Below, piece after piece: positions 10,094 through 20,335 of a stretch of 30,387 nt of DNA (position 1 is its first letter; the number at the start of each line of letters is the position of its first letter). A program made the position numbers and the translations under genes. Under the pieces are notes generated by a model, which saw only the letters and a list, made by a program, of their open reading frames with translations, did not search any database and had not been told where the DNA came from. The stretch is from Thermomucor indicae-seudaticae (taxonomy: Eukaryota > Mucoromycota > Mucoromycetes > Mucorales > Lichtheimiaceae). The stretch spans positions 1-30,387 of the forward strand of contig JSYX01000407.1 of assembly GCA_000787465.1 (NCBI GenBank). The letters are read 5' to 3'.

Positions 10094-12094
10094 TCACAGC
10101 AGGAATGCGCCTGTCAGCGCCGCCACAGGTGAACCCGTCACCCGCGGCAAGCTCCATCCCACCGCTGATACCTCTTCCGCTGACCCGGCTATATCTAAAT
10201 GCGTGTACCCGATCGGCATCTCTTTGTCTAGTCCATGCTGGTCCAGCCCCGACGCAATCAGCATAAACCCTGCAGGGTACTGGTGGCCACGGTTGGTGCC
10301 CGTGCTCGGCCGATCGTTCGCCTGAACAACATCTTCACTCGATCGACCCGGTTGTACAACTGCAATGTCTTCACGGCGGAACGTAGACACCTCGAACGGA
10401 TCAGCAAACACATGGCCAGCATCGTGGATCCGCTTGCTGATCCTGTGTCGCCGTGCAAATCCATTGTCCAGCGCGATCCCGTATCCGTCATACGCCCGCA
10501 GTGCATGACCCGTCAACGTAGCCACAGTAAACAGAAAGTGCGGCGCTTTGGACGAGGCTGTGTTGGCCTTTTTCTGGGCAATCACTTCTTCTTTAAACTG
10601 GCAAAGGAGATCGGTCATCACCATCCGCCCTTCGGCGTCCGTGTTGGCGACCAGCACTATGTCTCTTTCTTTAGCATATCATCCCAGAGGAGCAAATGGA
10701 TCCATCACTCATACATACCGCGAGTGCCATTGCGCGAATAGATCACTTCGTCGCTCACGTAAGAGTCAGGTCCAATCGAGTTACGCACAAGTGCCAAACC
10801 TGCACGTACATTCACCTTTTCGGGCTTCAATATCGCGATCGTCTTCAAGAAACCAGCCACAGCTGCTGCACCACACTTGTCACGAGACATGTCTGGGCAG
10901 AAATCATAAAGCTTAATCATCCCGTGTTTTCTGTATACAGTAAGCCCGTACCTCTCATATGACCATCGTATTTCACATCAGCCCCGCCAGTGTCATAAGT
11001 CACGCCTTTACCTACAAAGTAAAGACTAGCATGGTGCATTGAGTCAAGCGTGCGACCTAAGTGTGCCTGCCTTTGGGGCTTACTTTTCTTTGACTTTGGT
11101 TTGATCGGGCGCATTGTACTCCAAAAGAACGATTCTGGGATGGTGACGCGGTACTGCAGGGCTGTTAACAGGTCATCCAAAGCAACGAAATAGATTTGCC
11201 CCCCCTCCCACCTGCAAGGCTTGCACGACTCACGGCATGCGCGAGAGGATACTCCTTCCTGATGCATTCCACGTCGTCAATGACCGTCATCTTGATACAG
11301 CGATCGTTCCTGAATACCGTTTCCAGATACTTTACAATCTGGATCGGCGACATGCGTTCGGGGTCCGGTGATCCAATGTCTATAGAGAGCACAGCCGTCA
11401 ATATTTCTGATGCCCCGGATGTGAAAGGTTGTCAGTCGTGGTATGACCTTTTGCAACGCGTCGGCCCATCTCGATCGCAGACACCTGGCGGAGGATATCA
11501 TCCGCATCATCCTGCAGCTGAGCGACCAGGCCCAGCTTTTTAAAGACCTTGAGTGGTTTCTCGGTTCTGTCCGCATGCTCTCGGACATCAATGGGCTCGT
11601 ACGTGGCTTCCAGGAGACCGAGCAGCGTCACTTGTACGAATCGCCGATAGTCGTCGTTTTCGGTCCAGCCTAGATCCGTGCGACCGGGCGTGTCGGCAAA
11701 GCAGACAAGAGGCGCTTCCATGCCCGCCTTTAAAGCTCGCTGACCTGCCGCAAAGGCAGCATCTATCATCAAAGAATGGTTAAACTTGTTTCTTTCTTTC
11801 TTGGTCCCTCCTTCTGTTTCTACCTCTGAATCGTCTTGCGTCGTCAAAGTCATTACGAAGCGATCCGGTGGGTGCGATAATGACGCGATCGCTAGGTACC
11901 TTGTTCTCCGGTACGAGTAGCTGGACCGCATCGCCAAAGCTGGCGTCCAGATCTATATAGGCCTGGGCACTTGGGACTATGGATGCCAGCGCCTTTTTGT
12001 CCGTAAAAATGACGACGGTGCCGTCGTGCTGTTGACCAAGGTTCCTTAGGTTGTCATTTGTAGCATTATGTATTTCGAGTTGGGGCAATTCCAT
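10094..12094 (-). CDS. M17 leucyl aminopeptidase (W07G4.4/LAP-2 type)
   Basis: Seven exons (12094-11824, 11762-11448, 11379-11212, 11153-11084, 11025-10952, 10892-10719, 10656-10094; introns 58-68 nt) give 544 residues. It is a two-metal peptidase that removes N-terminal residues from peptides, usually cytosolic. All seven ligand or catalytic positions known from bovine LAP are present at the expected spacing: K281 and D286 in VGKGVTYDTGG, K293, D304 in MSRDK, and D364, E366 and R368 in NTDAEGR. The wording of these motifs (GVTYDTGGAD, NTDAEGRMV) resembles the animal W07G4.4 branch more than the classical plant/bacterial LAPs; that subgrouping is from memory. The N-terminal 150 residues are a typical divergent macro-like domain. 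A 17-codon upstream ORF starts at about 12217. The gene is divergent from the GTPase gene. Confidence 0.92.
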
Positions 12095-14140
12095 GTCCGG
12101 AGAATAAGTAATAAGAAGCAGTAACAAGTTGGTAGAAATTGTTTTTTCCCGTTCCTTGGAATTTATTTCCTTTTGGTAAATTCCCGAAGTTTGGGAATCT
12201 GCAGTAATCCAGTCATTTGAGCAGCTTCCTATGGCTTCTATCAAAAGTGATGGGCTGGTTTTGGTCAGATATGTGGATTATGTGCTGAAACGACCGGTGT
12301 TCATTAAGCGAAGCAGTTAGTTGAGTGAAAGTATGCCAAGGTAGCTAGGAATGTTAGAGAGCAAGGGGGGCAATGTGTAGACTTTTTGATTTTATAACTG
12401 TGCAATATTGGGTCGCGAGTTGTTCGTTTTCTTGTGCTTCTTTTTGTGGGTTGTGCTTGTTCTAAAGTAGGGTTCTGGACGGCAAAGCTGGGGCTATCGA
12501 AAACTGATATATCTAGTATTTGGAAAAGTCTTCTGAATAGAGCCCTGGATTAACAAGATAAGATCGATTATAATCAGTGGCATCGTCTGATTCTTCAACT
12601 CGAATTCAACAACTGTCGTCCTCCGAGGGACAAACACACTCTCTTTATTGCAAGGTCAGTTTTGTAAGAGGATCTGTTGTAACGTTAACCAATTAAAATG
12701 CAAATAGCAAAAAAATCAATGATTAGCCAACTGGACAACCTTGCTCCTCGTTGTTGGCTTGCGAGGAAGCAAGTTGTCTTATCTGGCGCCGTCTTTCGGA
12801 AAGTTCGGGGCTTTGAGCCTCTTCCGCATCGGGCTTTGCTGCCGCTCGTCACGGTTTTGGTCTATGGCCGCTTGTTCTGGCCCGAAGCGACGCAGGGAGC
12901 TGTCGTCGGCGCTCCTTAACATCCAGACGATGCTCTGTGTCTGGTATAGACAACGTTAGAATAGGGTGTTTATTGTGTACAGATATCGGAATGCAGTACC
13001 GTCAAGCGACGCACGCTAGCCGGCGTCTTGGCTCACGCTGCCGTCGAACGTGCCGCCGAGCCTGCGGCGGTGGAGAACTTTCTTATAACAGAATCCGGCG
13101 CAACCGGAAGAACGTACGAGATCCTGTAGGCCTCGATCCGTTTGCGTGGCCTGGGTAGCCGACGTAATTGCTGTATATGTCTACCGCGGTCAGTATTCCG
13201 GTGACCATCACCGCGACGAGTGGGCCCCATTGGGAATCGCCAGTGGGTCGTCGTCGAGGCGAGGCAAGACCGCGCGGCGTGCCACGTCAGCGCTTGCCAC
13301 GGCATATGTAAGGGTGGAAGCTAACGTTGTTTGAGTATCATTGTTAAAGTGTAATAAGTCAAAGCTTTTTACATTTCTGGGTTGGCCAGTCCGTGGAAGT
13401 TGTCAGTTCGGCAAGACGGGCGGAGAGCGGCACCCCGCATATCGCAACCCCGCGTATTGCACGCTCAGGCCAAAAGGAGAGAATGGCTGACCCGACCCGA
13501 GCCATGGCCAGGACTGAACACCAGGACCTTTTGCAACCGAGTTTCAGGAATGGCGGGAAAATGACCGAGAAAGCGGGGAAGAAAGAATGTGACCAGAAAA
13601 AAGGTCAGTATATCAGGAATAGAAAACCCCTGCGTTACTGAGACCAAAGTACAATCCATTGTAGTGGTTGTTCACACATATCTTACAGTCTGTATATAGA
13701 AGCAACGAATAAAGCCTTGGGCTCATTGCCCTTTTTAATTTCGAGTATGCTATTGTCGATACAGGATTTGCACCGGCTTTTCGCGGAAAAGTACAGGATG
13801 CTTGCAGGGTGCATTTTGTACAAATCAAAGATGCCTATTCAAAGATGTGCGTCATTTGGCTTCAAGTTAGGAATCACCAAGGCGAAGCCTTGCCTGTATG
13901 CATCAACCCGCTTCTATTACGAAGAAATCTTCCATTCAGCCTTGATCATGCGTTCAAGTTAGGAAGAAGAGTTTACCTTGGCTTTAACACCAAGCGATCG
14001 ATGGAAAAAAAAGGATGTGGGTGATATAACGTCTTTTTAATCACTACAAAGTATATCGTCCCAAAGCTTGACGTTCATCGCTCGGGACGCAATTTCAAAT
14101 GGTACGTAGCGCAGCAATTCGGCTGAACATTTATTCCGAC
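12095..14140. other. Divergent spacer with an unexplained GC-rich block
   Basis: About 2 kb between two divergent starts. The outer parts are AT-rich, but about 12740-13560 is GC-rich and CpG-rich, with overlapping short open frames on both strands (for example minus-strand 13033-13305 and plus-strand 13393-13641). None has a domain I recognise, and no splice model joins them convincingly. It could be a promoter island, an old pseudogene or a lineage-specific gene. Confidence 0.4.
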
Positions 14141-14215
14141 ATGCAACCAAGCTGCTATTGGCCTTCAGAACGGGTCGGCATTTCCCGCCTTCTTATCGCA
14201 TATAACGGGCCATGA
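14141..14215 (+). promoter_or_regulatory. 24-codon upstream ORF overlapping the GTPase start (ATGA)
   Basis: An ATG at 14141 opens a frame of 24 codons whose TGA (14213-14215) overlaps the main ATG at 14212 in an ATGA arrangement. If it lies in the mRNA leader it could couple or dampen translation of the GTPase. A TTGGCCTTCAG inside it could instead be a leader splice acceptor. Confidence 0.35.
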
Positions 14216-16573
14216 CAGCTAATTCGAAACGGCACTCATCGGCACTGCGCGAAGACGACGCGGCGCGCCTGGCTTCGGCGCTCAAGGACTTTTCACTCGA
14301 CTCGCCTGACAGCTCTGCGCCTGACCTGTTCGATCCGAATTACCCGATCCCTGTAAATCAGGAGGACCAGAGGACCTTGAAGGTATTTTCGAACCTCGGA
14401 GGTTTTTATGCCCGTCCGTCCTGTCCTCACGCCATTGTCTCCAGGAAAGGCTGATCCATGCCACGAGCGAGGACGTCGCTGTGCTCAAAGAGATATTGAC
14501 AACACGCATGGAAGAAGGTCGAGGAGAAACGCTATTCGAGATCGGTGTCGAAGGTAATGTGTCTCTTCTCTCCTTCACTTCTGTGTGATATGGCTAAAGA
14601 CGATCCTTGAAAAAGACGACGGTACAACCATGGAATTGGATGAGCCGTCCTATCGGCAGATACTGGAAAACATGAACCGGATCGTGAACGAGCTGGAAGC
14701 CGATTACGCGGTCGTCGAAGAGCGTGACAAGACAGCTACGAATTCTGGGCTGGCGGCTACATTGTTAATACGAAGACGTCCAAAAGGTGTCGAGGATCTG
14801 CTCGAAGTCCGAGTGGCGGTCGTAGGGAATGTGGTATGTTCCATTCATTCTGGCAACTCTATCCGTCGAACTGTAGGTTATTGATGTTAGCATGATAGGA
14901 TGCTGGAAAGGTAGGGAAGTGGGGGGAATAAGAAACGTGGAAAAAAAGAAGAAGCTGATCTGACGCGCTTGGAGAAAGTCAACGCTATTGGGTGTACTGA
15001 CAAAAGGCATTCTCGATGATGGACGGGGGAAAGCGCGTCTCAATCTCTTTCGGTAAGTACTGGAACTCTTTGTTGACTGGCAAAAAAAGCTAATAAAGCT
15101 GCTGCAAGGCACAAGCATGAAATCGAATCAGGACGGACATCCAGCGTGGGCGGCGAGATATTGGGATTCGACTCGAAATCGCAGCCGATATCGCACCCTG
15201 CGACGGGCCGCAAACTGACATGGGAAGAGGTGTGCACGCAGGCTGCCAAAGTGCTTTGTTTTGTGGACTTGGCAGGCCACGAAAAGTATCTCAAGGTAAA
15301 ATGAATGAGATGTGCGCGCACGTTGTCAAGAAGCGATTGACAAGTGGGGGAATATCTCAGACGACAGTATTTGGTATGACTGGCAGTGCGCCCGAGTTTG
15401 TGATGCTCATGGTAGGTGTGATGCCTAGTATAAGAAAGACAAGAGGATGGGGCCATTGATAAAGCGCGCCATGTTAGGTTGGCGCGAACGCGGGCATGAT
15501 CGGCATGACCAAAGAACATCTTGGTATCGCGCTATCCCTGAACATCCCCGTCCTTGTGGTTGTAACAAAGATCGATCGTTGTCCGCCCAACGTCCGTGAA
15601 AAGACCATCAAGGAATTATCGACCATCCTGAAATCCAAGTCGTGCCGCAAGATCCCGCTCTTTGTCGAGAACCACCACGATGTTGTTTTGACAGCGGTAA
15701 GCGGCGATAGAGCAAGCATGGCCCCATCCAATGTTACGTACTGATATTTCTCGGGGGGGGGGGCAGCAAAACTTTGTGAGTGAGCGTCTCTGTCCTATCT
15801 TTCAGATCAGCAATGTGACAGGCGAGGGGCTCGATCTTCTGCGCAGTTTCCTGAACATGTTGCCGTCCCAAATGAAATACGACACCGACGAGCCTTTCCA
15901 CTACGAGATCAACGAGACGTATTCTGTACCGTTTGTGGGCACCGTGGTGAGTGGGATCATGAAGAGCGGGCTGATCCATGTGGGCGACCGGGTCCTGATT
16001 GGACCGGACCACGCCGGCGTGTTCAATACGACGATCATCAAGGGCATCCACCGCAAACGCGTCGCGGTCCCGGCCGCCAAGGCAGGCCAAAGCGTGACGT
16101 TTGCGCTGAAGAACATCCGGCGAAATGCGATCCGGAAAGGGATGGTGCTGCTGAGCTACGACAAGGATAAGCCGAGTCCCAAGGCGTCCAGACGGTTCGA
16201 AGCTGAGGTGCTGGTGTTGTATCATTCGACGACGATCAAGGAACGCTATCAGGCCATGGTCCATTGTGGAGCGGTCCGGCAGACGGCGAGTATTGTCAAT
16301 ATGGAAAAGCAGGTGCTGCGTACAGGAGACAGGGCGACCGTGGTAATGTCTTGGACTCGTTTCTTTCAGAATAACGTTTTGCTCACAAGTCGGATGTCCC
16401 ATAGCAATTTGAGTTTGTCAAGAATCCAGAGTATCTGCTCGTAGGGAGTCGACTGGTAAGTCTAGACCCTTGGGTTGCTTGCTGAAGAGCTCGTTAAACA
16501 ATGTGTACATGTTTAGATATTCCGTGAGGGTCGAACAAAAGGTGTTGGAAAAATCACAAAGCTTCTTGCGTGA
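14212..16573 (+). CDS. GTPBP1/GTPBP2-type translational GTPase, 11 exons
   Basis: Exons 14212-14382, 14445-14553, 14616-14833, 14899-14910, 14979-15052, 15109-15295, 15361-15411, 15478-15696, 15767-16342, 16405-16455 and 16517-16573 give 574 residues. The protein is an EF-Tu/eRF3-related GTPase of the GTPBP1/2 family, linked in animals to ribosome rescue and mRNA decay. G motifs: GNVDAGKST (G1, around 167-172), DLAGHEKY (G3, D248), TKID (G4, 304-307) and SNVTGEG (G5), then two beta-barrel domains ending [12 protein letters not shown]. The G1 loop is split over three exons, the middle one a 12-nt microexon encoding DAGK. The acceptor at 15766 follows G11 directly. I cannot tell GTPBP1 from GTPBP2. 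The stop overlaps a donor-like GTGAGA. Confidence 0.92.
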
Positions 16574-16653
16574 GAAGACGTTAATAAATAAGAACGCTGT
16601 TAATAATAATAATCGTTGCACAAATCGGGTTTCTTTCTCTCTTACTGCAGAGT

Positions 16654-17201
16654 ATGAATCCTGCTACTGCGTACCGCTTTATTACTAGCCCACAGTTTGC
16701 TGTGGTTGGCGCAAGCAATTCGCGATCCAAGTACGGGAATCGTGTTTTGCGATGGTAATAGATGACTTGGTTGGCATCACTTTAGAATGGCGACTCATGA
16801 GGAAGAGAAAGGTATCAAGAGCACGGGCTTCCTGTTATTCCTGTAAACCAGGCATGTATTTTTCATTCCTGTATGTATTGGTTGTGTGGTGATATTGATT
16901 AAGGAACGGGGGGGGGGGGCAGAAAGAATCGATGGTTGAATCGATTCCGGCTATTGCGAGTATCAAGGAGCTCGAAAACCCTCAAGAGACGGCGATCTCG
17001 ATCATTACACCGCCTCAAGTGACGCTGCAGATCTTGCAGCAGGCCAAAGAGCTGGGCGTTACGCGAATCTGGCTCCAACCCGGCGCTGAAGACCAGCAAG
17101 TGTTGGATTATGCGCGTGAAGCTGGTCTTGATATCATAGCGAATGGTCCATGCATTCTTGTCCAAGGCCCATCACTGTTAGCTCACAGATCGAAAATGTA
17201 A
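16654..17201 (+). CDS. CoA-binding domain protein (succinyl-CoA ligase-like, YccU type)
   Basis: Exons 16654-16754, 16812-16851 and 16923-17201 give 139 residues, the normal size for stand-alone CoA_binding_2 proteins. These have a Rossmann-like fold that binds CoA; their cellular role is poorly known. Evidence: FAVVGASNSRSKYGNRVLRW, EHGLPVIPVN formed across splices, IWLQPGAED and NGPCILVQG. The second intron is unusual twice over: its donor is GC (CAG|GCATGT), with no GT donor that keeps the frame, and its acceptor is preceded directly by G12 (16908-16919). The start lies 80 bp after the GTPase stop, and a strong pyrimidine-rich acceptor (CTTACTGCAG, ending at 16650) sits three bases before the ATG, so an intron in the leader is possible. 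Confidence 0.85.
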
Positions 17202-17411
17202 AACCGTTCTTTTATTGTACTGTGGCAGGGGTAGTCTTTGGTCATGATAAGACAAAGGTCCTACAGAGCATATCATCATGGATCCCCAAAAATTGAGTGG
17301 ACGTGCTTTTGTCTCGTCTTCCACAATTTTAAGCAGGAATGACTGCAAGTTGGTATCGAATGAACATTTACTTTTTGCTCCCACCTTGTTCGTGCTTATG
17401 ATTGACGCCGA

Positions 17412-17905
17412 ATGTTGGTAGTACCTTTGGAGAAACGGGGGCCGCCCAAAGATTATGACATTCCGTCCGCCATTGTCATTGTATGTAATTGGCCCTTTTT
17501 TCTTTCAGACATTCTCAAATGTTCAACACCCCCCACCTCGGTTGCTAGTATACGCTCGTCATCTTGCTGGGTATTGGCATGTGCTTTTGTCTACGCCGCG
17601 CCAACCGACTGTTACCGAATCAGCTTTCGTTTCCGTTACGACCCACGTCTCGCGCCAGACGAGGATACGATGCAGACGACGAAGAACAGGGTGACCCGCA
17701 GTCGCGTGAAGGTCTGCTGAGTCACGACTATAACGAAGATGATCCGGTCTCAGACAACCGTTATGATGACGTCTTGAAAGACATTGACGACGACGACGAA
17801 GAAGAGTTTGGGGAAATGCAAGGTGCTTCGCCAGCAAAACGATCGCCCTTGTTTAGTATTAATGACGACAGCGATAATGAAGATCAGCGTCATGATAACC
17901 GATAA
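17412..17905 (+). CDS. Small single-pass membrane protein with acidic tail, function unknown
   Basis: Exons 17412-17480 and 17549-17905 (a 68-nt GTATGT...CTAG intron, phase 0) give 141 residues. Splicing creates one clear membrane segment of about 20 residues, AIVIYTLVILLGIGMCF, followed by basic residues (CLRRANRLL, RARR) that suggest a cytosolic C-terminus. The tail is strongly acidic (DDDDEEEFGEM, NDDSDNEDQ). That the membrane helix is assembled only by the splice is good evidence for the model. The true N-terminus may lie further upstream in another exon; a short N-terminal ectodomain of about 17 residues is all that this start provides. I recognise no family. Confidence 0.5.
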
Positions 17906-18907
17906 TTGATACTCCTTGCAGTATATCTTGAGCTGCTGCTTACATGGACATATCTTTCTTTTTCGTCTTGTCTCTAAATAATCAGGCAGCTGTAACGTAA
18001 TAATAACCGCATGAGCCAAAAGAACCGCATGTTGCGAGGAAGTCGCTAGCTGGAAGTACCAGTGTTGGGTTTTCGCGGTCGCGGAAATAGATACTTGAAT
18101 TGATAAGCATATCTAAGCTGGTGATAAGGAAGGCAACGATGACATGTTAAGGAACATTCGCGGTTACTGTCATAGATTTGAGTCTCCTGAATCCTTCTCT
18201 TTCAAAGCGAGTTTTCTACCATATACGCTCTGGTATGTCACTTAATTCTGCTTGAAATCACTATATGCATTGTCATATAGCGTTCGTAATCGCAATAACT
18301 TATCTTTTAATAAGGATTGGGATGTCCTTACGGGGTATATCTCTGGAATTTGACAAGTGTACGCTGGTATTCTTGTGTGTCTTCGCTGTCCGTATTTCGA
18401 GCGAATCAGCGCTCATCATGTCTGCGCTTAGCAAAAGAATAATCCGGGACATTTGTACCGTCTACGGTCTTCCAGGAAAAAAACAAGTGAAGAATCACGT
18501 TAACCGCGTGTCGCCATGTTCGAAGCGGCAAGCCTGTATGGACGTCTTTGCACCGGCAAGAACGCAAGCCTTTTTAAAGTGCAATCGTGTTGGACGGGCT
18601 GGAACCCCTTTGCTACGGCTGGGTGATTCGTCATGAGGTGTCGCGTCTTTGTCTTTTGGCTTTGTTGCATGGGCATGCTGGCCGCGTGGTGTGCAGGAAC
18701 ACCAGTCACTGCATTATTCTCTGCTATCAACAAACGCACAATATTGATTTCCATCGCGCTGTCGTCCTGTTATTTCCTTTAGCTCGGCGTTAAACATCTT
18801 CTGGTTGCTTTATCTGGAAACATTTTTCGCCTCAGGGATTACCGCGGTTTCCGCGGAAATTCTGACGAATTCTCGCGACGGTGGAAGCCCAAGTCTGCGC
18901 ATTTGCC
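17906..18907. other. Intergenic region with CGCGG repeat words
   Basis: About 1 kb with no recognised gene. A plus-strand open frame at 18265-18636 has no domain or convincing composition. The compound word CGCGGT followed by CGCGGAAAT occurs at 18074-18088 and, with three extra bases between the parts, at 18843-18860 just upstream of the YARKS/SWIM gene. Confidence 0.4.
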
Positions 18908-20073
18908 ATGGACCCAAAGTTTCAAGATAAAGTTCCAAAAGATCCAAAAGGAAGTATATTAACTAGCTGTTGGATAGATAAGCTCGTTGAAGCGATTGCT
19001 GCCTACTTACCAAATTACCAGGCAACAATGAAAAAGCTGAAAAACGAAGGTTATCAGATCATCGGATATGCACGAAAGTCACCTGGCAACGAAAGTTTGG
19101 AAACAAGAGCCAGACTCCTGCAGAAGATGGTGGATAACTTAGCCGATCGTTCGCTGGCCGATGTGATATCCGTGTCGCCATGCTGCAAAGCCTCCGATTC
19201 CTTCCATAGAAGAGATTTACAAGTGAATAGCACTGTAACGGATGAGTTGGAAAATGTAGCTGGAAATATTCAAGCTAAAAAAAAAGTTTTAGAAGCGTAA
19301 ATAGTCGAGCATTAACATGGATTCATTGCAGATCTCCTGAAGCATTTGCACGCTACTGACCGTCACATATGTCTGGCTACGGTCGACTTTGCGGGCTTGA
19401 CGACGAACTATGCAGATATCGAGAAGTTACTTACCGACAATCCATGTATACCACATACCTTCCGTATAGCAGAAACCACCGTGCAGATCGTGTGATTTAC
19501 GTTCGCACACAATTGGTGAAAGTTGATTATCGACGTGAAACTTTGCAGGTCTCTCTTGGTCTGAAAAATGCCCTCGCAACCAAGGAGGGCCAAAGAAAGC
19601 AACAATTAGCAAGTCAAATCCCAGAATCGCAAGCATTATCAATGATAGCTATATGTAAGGACTATGTGTATAATGCAAACCTCGTCTTCCTCGATTCCAT
19701 GCTCATTAACTCTTTCTGTTCATGACAGGTTCTTTGTCATTCATTTTCCGATGTTGAAAAACTGTACGCGTTGAGGTTTGTCGAGTTCTCTATTACAGGA
19801 CAAGTGATCGGCTCTTGTACGTGTGAATATTTCTTGCGTAATAATCAGCCATGCAAGCATATTTTTCTTGTTGATTTACATCCAACCATACCAATCACGA
19901 CGCGACCGAGCAACATAAATGCAGCGATACCAGCTTCTACTTGGACAAGTTCAACTATTACTGTCAGCAATTCGGAACAGCAACTGCAGGAACTACAAAA
20001 TATATTTGATAGAGAGGAAAGACGTTTTAATACTTTAATTCAGCAAAGCAGACGGAATTTAAGCCAGGCTTAA
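18908..20073 (+). CDS. YARKS-motif recombinase-like and SWIM zinc-finger protein, probably from a mobile element
   Basis: The best model is 18908-19274, 19332-19489, 19549-19665 and 19729-20073, 328 residues. The N-terminal part carries IIGYARKSPGNE, which resembles the catalytic motif of serine recombinases of the IS607/resolvase type, followed by VSPCCKASDSFHRRD. The middle part includes CLATVDFAGLTTN. The last exon has a SWIM zinc finger (CTC...CKH in GSCTCEYFLRNNQPCKHIF), common in transposase-related proteins. Introns two and three are ordinary GT-AG (59 and 63 nt). The first would need a CT donor at 19275, or else the pair GT 19286/AG 19342, which gives the same length. The real start could be further upstream. 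It may be a partly decayed copy. I infer mobile-element origin from the motifs; the family name is uncertain. Confidence 0.55.
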
Positions 20074-20335
20074 CTCGAAAGCTTGATCAATCTCCAGAGA
20101 AACGCGTATTCGCAATTAGAAAAGATATTCAATCCCAACCAGCGCCCCTCCAGACAACGATAGACATTTTTTGTAGCTTATATTTTTGTTCTGCTTTTTC
20201 CATCACTATTATGTATCAATTACGCTTTTGCCCTTTGTGAGGACTTGGCCAATTTTTTGTGCAAATTTTGGGCTTGTCTCAAAAATTTCAAAGGCAGGAA
20301 CGACGAGGCCTTTCCCCTCTCTTAATTCCTTCACC

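Noticed and set aside
10235..10741. Plus-strand open frame of 168 codons
   Set aside because: Antisense to the last two exons of the M17 peptidase.
13755..13775. GGATTTGCACCGG, resembling a reverse tRNA T-loop
   Set aside because: No matching A box or stems on the minus strand.
15734..16402. Minus-strand open frame of 222 codons
   Set aside because: Antisense to the GTPase beta-barrel domains; no domain or start context.
18265..18636. Plus-strand open frame of 123 codons
   Set aside because: No domain and no splice or promoter support; the minus strand is also open there. Left as intergenic.
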